NCBI RefSeq assembly: GCF_964204865.1
Contig: NC_135251.1
Coordinates: 14,818,001 to 14,882,000, forward strand
From: Styela clava
Taxonomy: Eukaryota > Chordata > Ascidiacea > Stolidobranchia > Styelidae
Reading direction: 5' to 3'
Length of the DNA stretch: 64,000 nucleotides
The notes below the pieces were generated by a model that worked only from the letters and a program-made list of their open reading frames with translations, was not told the DNA's origin and ran no database searches. Below are positions 1 through 10,185 of the stretch, one piece after another (within the stretch, counting starts at the first letter, position 1; the number at the start of each line of letters is the position of its first letter). The position numbers and the translations under genes are program-made.

Positions 1-2926
1 GTATACTGGAAGCAGACATGATGGAAAAGATAAAGTAAGATGGATGAATTATAATGATTGCAAAATGGATAAATACTTAAAAGTTTGAAATGATATATAT
101 GTATGCCAATTCATCGTTTAGATCAGGGGTGTCAAACTCGTGGGTTTTCGAGGGCCGCATAGTATTTTGGGAATTGCGCCAAGGGTCGCGAACAGTTTTT
201 GATATATTTTGATAATGTATACCTTGGGCATATTTTAAGATAGATGTAGTTTGTGACATATATTGTAATGTAATTAAACAGCCGAATAAAGTTTTATTAT
301 GTTCTTAAATTTCAAATGCCGTTCACATATTAATTTCTTGCATTTTACTATTATTGCAATTTACTGTATTTATTACAAAAAATCAAAAAAAATTTTGTAC
401 AACTATCCAAAACATTTTTGAACAAATATTGATAAGGAAAGAATATTACATACACTAAAATGACCTAATCTAAATGTATAAACCTTAAATTTTACAAAAT
501 ACAGAATAAACTCAATGTTATTCATTACATTTGCCCTGACGTTTGGCATCTCTATTGCGCCAACAGCTTGCTAATATCAGGCTGAAATGATTTTACAGCA
601 CCAACTCTAATTAACGAGGTCACATGATCATCGGTTAATTTAGATTTTAGATCATTTTGAAATGCAGAAATATTGCAACACCCATTTTTATTCAAAAATG
701 CCACATTTTTCATGACTCTGCGTTTCATTTAATCACTGAAGTGTTTTCGTCAAGTATTTTTTGCTAGCTTGAGGTGTATTCATCATAATTGAATCAAAAT
801 GTGAACAAAAAACTGTAATTTTCCAAAACTACTTTCAGTAAATTGTCGTATTCTGTGTGAATAATCAATTTCACTTTGAAAGGGTTGAAAATGTATTACC
901 TTTAAATAAAAAACCTTACAAAATATTACAATTATTGTTAATCGTTCGAGGGCCGCATTGGAAGTCCTCTGGGGCCGTATGCGGCCGGCGGGCCGCGAGT
1001 TTGACACCACTGGTTTAGATATTCAAATAAAGCAATGTCGGAAAATTTTTATAACAATAAACAGAATAAAAGTTCCAAAATTAATATCAATCTCTTGAAC
1101 GCGAAGAACAAGTATTGTCTAATACTTCGACTCATAAATAAATCAAAAATGTTTTTCATTGTTCCAACTTGGTGGTAATTAGTATTGCTATATTTCAGAT
1201 CAAACGGGTCGGAAGAAGAATCTGAAAACGGGTACAAACGACATAAGAAATGTGGATTCAGTATCGATGAGCTGAAGCAAAACGCTGTCGAACTTATGTT
1301 TGCTGGATTTAAAACAACAGCAAGTGGTATTTCATCACTTATTATACAGTTGACAAAATATCCAGATGTCAGAAAAAGGATTGAAGGAGAGTTGAAAGAA
1401 AATGGCCTACTCGCTGAGGGTTCTGTTGTGACGAGCTTGGAACAAATTCAAAAATTAACCTATCTCGAGCAAGTTGTGAAAGAGACTTTGAGAATAATGC
1501 CGCCAATCACGGGTGGATTTAGAAAGGCACGGAAAACATTTCGAATTGGGGTGAGAGATTCAAAACAGATAATCATATAAATTGCGTTATATTATTCTAA
1601 TTTTATATTTCCAATTGCGGTATATCATGTAATATCTTCTGTCACTCATATTTGCATCTTCACTGTTCACAATGAGGAGTGACCAGAAGTACGAGAATGA
1701 TATAAAATGACTTCTGGTTATTTTCTCACAATTTGACTTGAACAAAAATAATTTGAGAATTAAAGTTTTTGGACACGAAATTTACATATGGATCGTTTTG
1801 TTAATATTATTATGTTATTGTTGTTTGTTAATGTTTTAATTCTTCTTCTTGTTTTTCTCATTAACTATACTGGACCAATTGCTTCGAAAATTTCAGTGGG
1901 TAAATATTTCATTTTCCGCTAAAATGATATTACTTTTATTCATTCCTGTGGGCTTCGTTATTTATCTCTATGGGATTAGTTTGTTACGTGCGATGACGTC
2001 ACCAAAATTTAAAATTGCGCGTATTGTGGCAGTTTCATGCTAGCTGCGATCTGGTTGTCAGGCAAATTTGTGAAGACTGCGGTTCCTGGAGTCTACTGTG
2101 AGAGTACTACTTAATTTTGGCTTTTGTGTCCGTATATTTAAGCATCACTCTCTTGCTTAAATTTAGGATCCCAGAATGGAGTTTAACATTTTTCGGAAGG
2201 GCTGACAAAGAAATGAAAAAATCAGATTTTCTATTTTATTTGCTATACCACCGCAACACCAAAGTGTATTGGATCAAGTAACTAATTAAATATATTTTTC
2301 AACAGAATTATCGAATTCCAAAAGCCTGGACAGTGATTTATGACATCAGAGGCACTCACAAAAACGAATTTGAAAACAGCGATGTGTTTGACCCTGACAG
2401 ATTCTCTCGTGAAAACTGGACGAAAAACAAAGACAATAGATTCCGGTAATCCTTTTCACAAACGAATACTTGCAATTGTTATTGGACACGTATTGGACCG
2501 ATGTATCGCTGTTGTTGTTAATATTACCCGTGTAGTTATTGTTGTAAAAAATACCGTGTTGGGCGGGCAAACTGCTCCAAGTAAAATCTGGCGAAGACCA
2601 TATTCAACCATCCTAATAAACATCTCTTCAATTATCCTTACCTGTGATTTTCTGTTCCTAAAAGTAATGAAGTCTGCTAGTTTCGGTTGACAATCTTATA
2701 TTCTTTTTTTAGTTGGATACCCTTTGGAGGTGGACCGAGAATATGCCCGGGCAACCATTTCGCCAAACTTGTGATCAAGCTAACGGTCATAGAAATGATA
2801 GCACACTTTAAAGACTGGAAATTTTCCGGTGACGAGGAACCGTCTATGTCTGCTATTCCTATATTACAACCTCGCAACGGTCTTTGTATGAGACTGAAAT
2901 CTCGCCGTGCTCATAATCACGGATAG
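1..2926 (+). CDS. CYP26-like cytochrome P450, C-terminal half (5' end outside window)
   Basis: A haem-thiolate monooxygenase of the microsomal type; family resemblance is closest to CYP26, which hydroxylates retinoic acid. Four coding pieces join in phase: 1-34, 1199-1550, 2306-2445 and 2713-2926 (stop TAG). This gives about 245 residues and lacks the N-terminal half, which must lie upstream. Visible landmarks in order are the I-helix oxygen-binding motif AGFKTTAS, the K-helix ExxR in KETLRIMPP, the CYP26-like PPITGGFRKA stretch, the PxRF-type FDPDRF, and the haem-binding loop FGGGPRICPG with its cysteine ligand. All splice sites are GT-AG. A hAT element (124-1012) sits in the first intron and a dispersed repeat (about 1866-2165) in the second. 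No frameshift or premature stop is seen, so the visible part looks functional. P450 membership is certain; the CYP26 clan is likely; the substrate is inference. Confidence 0.88.
124..1012. mobile_element. Non-autonomous hAT element in a P450 intron
   Basis: An 889-bp element with terminal inverted repeats (caggggtgtcaaactcg at the left, its near-complement at the right). It is flanked by a perfect 8-bp target duplication, gtttagat, at 116-123 and 1013-1020. Eight-base duplications and CAGGG-type ends are hallmarks of the hAT superfamily. It lies wholly inside an intron of the P450 gene. Confidence 0.9.
552..675 (-). pseudogene. hAT transposase C-terminal remnant
   Basis: Inside the hAT element, the minus strand reads through about 40 codons ending in a stop. 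They include KLTDDHVTSLIRVG and FQPDISKLLAQ, which resemble the C-terminal tail of hAT-derived proteins of the GTF2IRD2/EPM2AIP1 kind. The rest of the transposase is not intact. The assignment is from memory of the family pattern and is tentative. Confidence 0.4.
1866..2165. repeat. Dispersed repeat, copy 1 (P450 intron)
   Basis: The intron segment starting actggaccaattgctt and running through gatgacgtcaccaaaatt to a tgtccgtatattta block recurs in shortened, diverged form at about 8811-8975. The family is not recognised; there are no clear terminal repeats. Confidence 0.55.
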
Positions 2927-3044
2927 AAGATACAAGTATTTGGCAAATACAACCAAAGAAACTTTGACAAATATATATCCAACTTTTATTCATTTCAGCA
3001 TATAATCCTCAATCTGTAATCTAGGGGGATTTGGTGATCTATGG

Positions 3045-3359
3045 CAGGGCTACTCAACTATTTTTACCGAAGATTCGCATACAACTTCAAAATTATTTCG
3101 GTCCAGTCTTTCCAGAATTCATATATCGGCATCCTTAAAAACGCACACTTCCTCGACCGGCTAATGATTATTATTCAATCAAAATTGCTTATTATGGTGT
3201 TATAGTTCTTTTCATATATATTCAAAACTACAAGAGTCATTTTATAAAAGGAAACTTTAAAAGTGGGGCTAATGTTCTAAAATAAAGAATTAGGTGCGGT
3301 CCGAATCAAATACTCGAAGGTCCAGATTCGGACCGCGGTCCGCCAGTTGAGTAGCCCTG
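3045..3359. mobile_element. hAT MITE, 315 bp
   Basis: The ends are inverted copies of cagggctactcaact, flanked by a perfect 8-bp duplication atctatgg (3037-3044 and 3360-3367). No coding sequence is present. It lies just 3' of the P450 stop codon and may be inside its 3' UTR. Confidence 0.92.
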
Positions 3360-3461
3360 ATCTATGGTATTTCCGACATCCTATAAATTCTGTAATTAGT
3401 CGGTTGTTTGAGTTTTTATATATTGTTTCATGTTTGATTGTTAACTACTGGTTGGATGATG

Positions 3462-3467
3462 AATAAA
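3462..3467 (+). terminator. Possible poly(A) signal AATAAA for the P450 gene
   Basis: An AATAAA hexamer lies about 540 bp after the P450 stop codon and beyond the 3045-3359 MITE. In AT-rich DNA such hexamers arise by chance, so it is only a candidate. Confidence 0.25.
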
Positions 3468-4890
3468 CAATTATCTATCCATCATTCACAAAATATATCC
3501 ATCATTCAAGTATCCTACTTAAATTGTTGTTGTAGAATGACTTGTCTTTTTACCACTTGATACTTGGGGATTCGCCTCTTTTTTTACGCAAAATTAACCT
3601 CAGGCGAACCTGCCATTTTTGCCCTTTCATTATTTCATCGCTGGCACAATGAACCAAATTACTTTCGTGTTTGCCTGCATCAATATACGACGTGATGAAT
3701 GTTCGAATGATAAATTATGGGCACCATGTAAAGCATTTTGATCTTCGTCGAATATGAATACTGACAACATACTACTAACATCTTCTTTAAACATTTTGTG
3801 ATTTGTGCAAATACATATAATAATTAAAATACTTAGTTATGTGTAAAATAATCTTCATATTTAAGTCTTAAGCCATAGAAAATCACGACGCCGATTCGAA
3901 GGTGTTTTGAATGTTTTTGTAAATGTTTATATTACCATGTTGCCTAGAAAGGATTTTGTAACACGAAAATTCGACTCACCTTTACAAACTATATTAATTA
4001 ACAAACGCCCAGCCATTTTTGTGTTCAGCTATTAGGCATATTTTGATGCGTTTTAGGTATTTCCCCGTCACGAAAATAGTACGGCCATGTTGTATCACAC
4101 CACAATTATTTGATGCCATATATCTGCTATAATTCAATTAACCTATCCCTGTCATACAGGCCTTGTCTGCTCAAAGTTGCGTTCAACATGTTCATACCAA
4201 TTATAATGGTATACATTAGTCCGGTATTATACCTTGTTTACATTTAGAAATAAAGTAACTCCGTCACCCACGACATTTAACAAACCATCGCTACGCTATA
4301 TATATATATATATATATATATGAATAAAAATGAATATAAAAATGCATCGGCGTCCTTGCTTACTTCTGTAACATTGCTAATTAGTAAGACATCAACGGCG
4401 ACGTAACAATTAAAATTTCAGCAGTCGCTTCTTTCACTCGGAGAGATTTTTCTGGGGCGGTGGTAAACAAAAGTCAAGTTCTCTCGACATCACACACGAT
4501 CGACCGACCACTAAAGCTGCGACGAATCAGGTGTTGTCCACCTCTGCCCTCGAGTGACAAACGCATACAGAAGGGGAGACGCTTATTATCAGTCGTTCTG
4601 TCTGTCTTTCTAGATGTAGCGTCCAAACGGCTTGATCAATCTGGATGAAATTCTTCACGTGGGTTTTCCTGTCACTATAGTAATGTGCGTTTCATAGAAG
4701 ATCCGGATTGTTTCGTTTTCATTACAACAACAAAAAACGCGCCAATCGCCGATTTTTCCACAATTTATTGTCGCTTTCTCGTCAACCAAGTCAAAAATTG
4801 AAATTTCAAGAACTCTACCTCTTGCAGAAGAAAATACCCCATAACTGGGGAAGTATTAGGGATTTTAGTGAAGATTATTTCAATTATTAA
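3468..4890. other. Intergenic DNA without recognisable genes
   Basis: No ORF here has convincing coding character. The only clear structure is the TA microsatellite at 4297. The stretch 4610-4700 (gtccaaacggcttgatcaatctggatgaaattcttcacg) looks like a piece of a widely dispersed invertebrate repeat, but I cannot name its family. Confidence 0.5.
4297..4321. repeat. (TA)n microsatellite
   Basis: About twelve uninterrupted TA dinucleotides. Confidence 0.95.
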
Positions 4891-5138
4891 CTTCAGCACA
4901 GGGTGATCCAAACTGCGGCCCGCGGGCCGCAGTCTGTGCGGCCCGCCGAATAATTTTAGCGTACACTACTAAACCATTGGAATATATTTGTATTTATTAG
5001 CAGAACAATTTTGATTTATTTTTAAACTATTCCAACTGGGAATAGTTCTTTTCCTAATCCCGATGTCGGGATTGATGTTTGTTAAAATCACGGAATTTCA
5101 TTGTTGTGTTTATAAACGTCAAGACGGTGCCTATATGG

Positions 5139-5596
5139 CAGTGCTTCTCAACCTGTGGTGAGCGTGCATGAAGAGCGTTGCATTATTGCAACAATTAACT
5201 TTTGAGTTGGTTAAAATATGGCGGCAACGCTTTATCTTACATTTGCTTCCAACGGGTTTATAGCGCTACCAGTTCCTGTCTTAAGATCACCCTCGACCGC
5301 TACTTCCACCTAAACAAAACGATGATTAAAGCTTTTCAGCTCTGACGGCAGACCACACAAATCATCTCGCGATTTTGCATGCAATTACGTTATTACTTTA
5401 TAGTTTATACAATTAATACGTTGAAACTTTGCACAAAGGTCTAAAATGGGTGTAGTGTCATATTAAATACTCCGCGAGTTTCTTTTGCCATTGGTCCCAA
5501 CCCCTGAAGAGAGTTTTGTCGGTGGTACGCGACCAGAGTAAAAAACACAAAAGTGGTACGCATCAGTAAAAGGGTATCAAAAGGTTAAAACTACTG
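5139..5596. mobile_element. Nested hAT element, 458 bp
   Basis: The ends cagtgcttctcaacct and aggttaaaactactg are imperfect inverted repeats. The flanking duplication ctatatgg is perfect (5131-5138 and 5597-5604). It lies inside the 4899-6309 element and is therefore the younger insertion. Confidence 0.87.
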
Positions 5597-5989
5597 CTAT
5601 ATGGGAATTACGTCTTGTGATCGATAAAAGAGGAATGAATTGTCTTGTGCAGACTGGACCAAGTCGATGAGATGGCTCGCGTCAAGAAACTCCTCATTTG
5701 AAAAAACGTTTTGTGCCTCCTCTATTCACAAGCGTTGGTCACGTGACAGCAGTGACGAACCGCAGAGCTGACTTAGTTCCGCGCAATCCAGTTTTTTTTA
5801 TATTTTTTATCTGGGTGTGAGGTCCCAACTTGGACGGACTTGGTTGTTTTTGATGGGAGCACTGGGCCTGCTCACGCTACAAGTAATAACTTTTTTCAAA
5901 TATAACAATTCATCATACAATGAGTGTAGAAAAAAGGTGACCGAAGTAAACTAAGATGAAACGTATTTCCTACACACAACAACGTTAAG

Positions 5990-6088
5990 CCACAGTGTCT
6001 GGTGTGTTTTCTAGTAATATCCGTCAAGAAAGAATATAATTTTAAGCGACATTACAAAACCAAACACGAAAAAAGATACCAAAAATAT
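5990..6088 (+). pseudogene. BED/C2H2-type zinc finger of a hAT transposase, remnant
   Basis: One open stretch of 33 codons contains PQCLVC then KKEYNFKRHYKTKH, i.e. C-x2-C and H-x4-H spacing with the KEYNxxRHYxTKH signature found at the N-terminus of many hAT transposases (SCAND3/GTF2IRD2/ZBED-like). Stops lie on both sides, so it is a fossil of the element's transposase rather than a gene. Confidence 0.7.
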
Positions 6089-6320
6089 CACGATATTTCT
6101 CGGGATTCGGGAAGCAATTTAAAAAAAAAAACTAAAGGCTTTATATAGGTTCCTTGAAAAACTGATTAGAACGATAAGCGCTCATTCTTAAATAAATTTG
6201 AAGTGAGTAAATGCGCGATGTTTTAATTACTTTTGGGTTTTCTCCGACTGTGGCCCGCGAGACCTCCTCAAAAGGCGGCTCTTCAACCTCGCAACCATGG
6301 ACCACCCTGCTTCAGCGGTT

Positions 6321-6515
6321 CCATTACATTTGAACCCACGTACATTTGAACCCATGACAATTGCACCTGTATGCTATTGCACCTATGGATTTTTTTTTTT
6401 GTTTCACGGATTGTTAAACCCATACTAACCCTAACCCATGGGTTTTAGCATCCGCATATAGATTGAACCCGTGGATATACGCATGGGTTCAAATGTACAT
6501 GGGTACAAATGTACG
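6321..6515. repeat. Foldback element of inverted tandem units
   Basis: Two head-to-tail copies of a tacatttgaaccca unit at the left (about 6324-6356) are mirrored by two inverted copies, catgggttcaaatgtac and catgggtacaaatgtac (6482-6514), at the right. The loop contains a run of T and a ccctaaccc motif. No coding sequence and no clear target duplication were seen. Confidence 0.75.
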
Positions 6516-6652
6516 GTCACCTGTAACCAATTGTAACAATTTATAATTTCGGCTTGTTACGTCACAATGGTTAGAAAGCAATTTTACGTGATCTTATCCC
6601 GATATCGCTCAAAATTATTCACGAATCGAGATAGTACATAATTGCTCTTCTG

Positions 6653-8235
6653 TATGGTGGCCCATCGTTGTCACGCGTAAAATTTAAAAAAAAAATGAAA
6701 AAGCGAAAATAAAAAAATAGTTGTGAAAAAACATAAAAATAATTGAAAAAAAAGAAATGAAAAAAAAAAAAATTTAAATTAAAAAAAAAAATTGGAAAAA
6801 AAAACGAAAAAAAAAACAAAAAAAAAAAATTAAAAAAAAAAAAAATTTAAAAAAAAATTAGATAAAAAGAAAATCAAAAGGTTGACAACGATGGTCCGCC
6901 TCGTGGCCCATCGTTGTCACGCGTTTTTATTATCAGAAAATTTGATGCTGCTTGGGACCAACGTTGTCAGGCCTAATCCTACACGCACAAATGTGTTTCC
7001 TGGGTTTCTAACTCACTACTGATTTTCATGAGCAATATTTAATAAATTGAACATGAAAATGTTCTATAAATTCTTCATGCTACAAGTTCAACCACAAGCA
7101 ATACAATTATAATAATGATAAGAGAATATAGAATTGAATACGAAAAATTGTTTTTACGTGTAGAAGGTAATTTAATTGGAAAATGCTGCTTAACTGCTCA
7201 GTTGTCTGGACACTCGTGCGATGCCGGTGCGGTACCGTCTGACCATGCAATCACTCATGAAAGAATGGGAGATACGGATAGTCTCGTAGAAAAAGACTAC
7301 TGAAACACTCTCTGCGCCTGCCCCATACCGTACAGCCGTAACGTACCGATCCAGACAAATGATAAATCGCCCTTGCTCAACCATTTATTTCAATTCATAC
7401 CTCGACTCACTATATTCTACTAGGATCGAGGTATGGATTGAAATAAATGGTTGAGCACGGGCGATTTATCACTTGTCTGGATCGGTACTGTACGGTATGG
7501 GGCAGGCGCAGAGAGTGTCTCAGTAGTCTATATTCTACGAGACTATCCGTATCTCCCATTCTCTCATGAGTGATTGCATGGCTACCGGTACGGTCAGACG
7601 CAGAGGGACTATAACTGACTACCGGTATTTGGTAAGACGGTACGGTACCGGCATCGCGAGTGTCCAGACAACTGAGTAGTTAAGCAGCATTCTCCAATTC
7701 AATTACCTTCTACACGTAAAAACAAATTTTCCGAATTTTCGTATTCAATTCTATATTCTCTTATCCTTATTATAAATATATTACGTCTTGTTGAACTTGT
7801 AGCATGGAGAATTTATAGAACATTTTCATATTGAATATTGCTCAAGAAAATCAGTAGTGAGTTGGAAACCCAGGGAACACATTTGTGCGCGTAGGATTAT
7901 GCCTGACAACGTTGGTCCCAAGCAGAAGCAAATTTTCTAAAAATAAAAACGCGTGACAACGATGGGCCACGAGGCGGACCATCGTTGTCAACCTTTTTAT
8001 TTTCTTTTGATTCAATTTTTTTTTTTTTTTTAATTTTTTTTTTTTCAAATTTTTTTTCCATTCTTTTTTTTTCGTTTTTATTTTCAATTTTTTTTTTTTT
8101 AATTTTAATTTTTTTTATCATTTTTTTTTTCAATTATTTTTATGTTTTTTCACAACTATTTTTTTATTTTCGGTTTTTTATTTTATTTTTTATTTTTATT
8201 TTCAATTTTACGCGTGACAACGATGGGCCACCATA
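6653..8235. mobile_element. 1.58-kb near-palindromic foldback element
   Basis: Two arms of roughly 750-810 bp are inverted copies of each other around a short loop near 7405-7425. The ends read tatggtggcccatcgttgtcacgcg and its complement. The flanks share a 6-bp repeat cttctg (6647-6652, 8236-8241), consistent with a target duplication. Each arm holds an internal second copy of the ggcccatcgttgtcacgcg terminus, next to a long A-rich (left) or T-rich (right) tract. The right arm has an extra segment of about 55 bp near 7607-7660. The Phe- or Lys-rich ORFs over the homopolymer tracts are artefacts. The transposon class is unknown. Confidence 0.85.
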
Positions 8236-8241
8236 CTTCTG

Positions 8242-10185
8242 CAAGAGATATGCAGCGTTGTTCGGACATGTGGAAGTATTTTAGAAAACGCGATTTCGTT
8301 ATCCATTTATGTGACAAATTTTTATTGTTCGATGTACAAATTCTACTTCGAGATATTATAAAGTAAAACGGCATCATCTGCGCACTTGTTGGATGCCATT
8401 GAATATACGATTTTGCAAACTGATTCTGAATTTATCATTGTATGTTTTCATATTCATCAATCTTGGTACTTCAATATTTCTTTACATTTATTGAGACCTT
8501 ACCCATACAGTTAGTGATCTTCTTTTGAATCAAACGCCACAGGAGAAAAATTCGCGATGACGTAATCATTTTTGAAGAAATTGTACAGTATAAAAATGAT
8601 TTGTACCTGAGATGTCAGTTAACGGTTAAAATAAATCGTAACCGTTAATCATCTAAAATTAGTCAACCGGTCAACCATTCCGAGGCCTAATGTTAACATA
8701 GCTTATATAGTAGCATACATTAAATATTGGACACGTTTAGTGGACATAACGATCGTTTCGTTGTTATGTTGTTCTTTACCACGTGTTGAAGTAATCGCTT
8801 TTCTTTTTGATTACTGGACCAATTGCTTTGAAATTTTCAGTGGTTAAAGATAAAAATTTTCTTCAGAAGGCTATTACTTTATTTTTTATTTTGCTATGAC
8901 GTCATCAAAATTATTGCCATTAGGTGGCGCTACGTGTCCATATATTTGACCATAGCTCTCTTGTTAATAAATGTGGTGTTAAAATTGTTCCTATCGCATA
9001 GTTCTAAGTTAAGCTCCTCATATAGAGCTTTTAGCTGTTTTTCAGATTTCCATTTTGCTGGCCCATTATAGTTGCAGCCGTGCATGAGAATATGAAGCTT
9101 TTCAAATCAAACGCTAGCGGCTGTAGCCCTTATCGTTGAACCTCATTATGCTTGCAGGAAGAAAAATATTCAGATAATTTACTCTCGCCAACGAATGCTA
9201 CATCCTGGAACACGAAAATATCTGGAAAGGTGCATGGACACATAGGAAATGTGACGAAAACTTACACCCAACACCAAACTCTGAGGCCCGAGCCATACAA
9301 ACAATGACTACGGGTTGGGGAAATTTTGACTACAGCTCCGAAACTTCAATAAAATGCAATTTCGGAAACAAAACTTTGGCGTATGCGAGCCTTTTTACAA
9401 GTACTTGAGAATTCTTAGTCAACTCAATGCTTTTCGAGTTTCAGTCGGAAATTCTGACTTCAGGCCTGGCAACAGCTGGTATTTTATATCTTTAGAAAAA
9501 CATCCTACATTGTTCTGACGTCACAATCAATCAACCATTATCAGTCAACAAAAAAACGTCAACAATATTTTAATGACATCTAAAGATTGACGAAAGTCGA
9601 GCTTACTGTTTTTCATGTTTGTGATAATCGCATTGTTTTTTGGGACTTAAAGGTGAGACACGGCGGATGAATATTGGGGAGCTGCTTATAGTGTGTAGAA
9701 TAAGAAGCTGTTTACCTCACACTCGGCGTCGAGAAATAAGTGCCGGTAACGTACTCTGTGTACATATATATTAAAGCGCTGCACTATAATTTCAATATTT
9801 TATATTCACGAAATATCATAGTCCAGTCATAATTAAATTTATTTTAGGTGGATCTATTGATATTTATTTTAGTATTTTATATGCTGATATCTGGGGCGAG
9901 TATTCATTTCCCTGGGTTACTGTTTGAAAAGAGTACAATCATGTAGTGAAGTGAACGAACGGACATCAATGAGACGAGTTCGACAATCGTTTCACTAAAC
10001 TGGTTTAGCGTTTGTGTATTCGTCTATTCCGTACAATTGTTATCATATGAGACAAGTACGGTGGACGCGCTTGAATAACCAGAAATATTTCGATCGTCAT
10101 GTCGTCGACATATCAGTCGGCGGTGGCTCTACAAGAGTAGGCGCACGACAGGTTCAAGTAGAGAGGAAGAGATTATTATAAAAAT
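8242..10185. other. Upstream intergenic region of rolling-stone-like gene 1
   Basis: No gene is supported. It contains a second copy of the dispersed repeat (8811-8975) and a short perfect inverted repeat ttaacggtta/taaccgttaa (8619-8628 and 8639-8648). No TATA box or other promoter element stands out. Confidence 0.5.
8811..8975. repeat. Dispersed repeat, copy 2
   Basis: A shortened relative of the repeat in the P450 intron (1866-2165). Shared blocks are actggaccaattgctt, gaaattttcagtgg, gctatgacgtcatcaaaatt and gtgtccatatattt. Several internal deletions separate the copies. Confidence 0.55.

Larger units (their letters stand above)
4899..6309. mobile_element. hAT element, 1.4 kb, decayed, with a nested insertion
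   Basis: The left end is cagggtgatccaaactgcgg; the right end ccatggaccaccctg is its partial inverted copy. Flanks are cttcagca (4891-4898) and cttcagcg (6310-6317), an 8-bp duplication with one change. It carries a zinc-finger remnant of its own transposase (5990-6088) and was itself the target of another hAT (5139-5596). Confidence 0.85.

Noticed and set aside
7851..8284. Lys-rich and Phe-rich ORFs
   Set aside because: They translate the A- and T-homopolymer tracts of the palindromic element.
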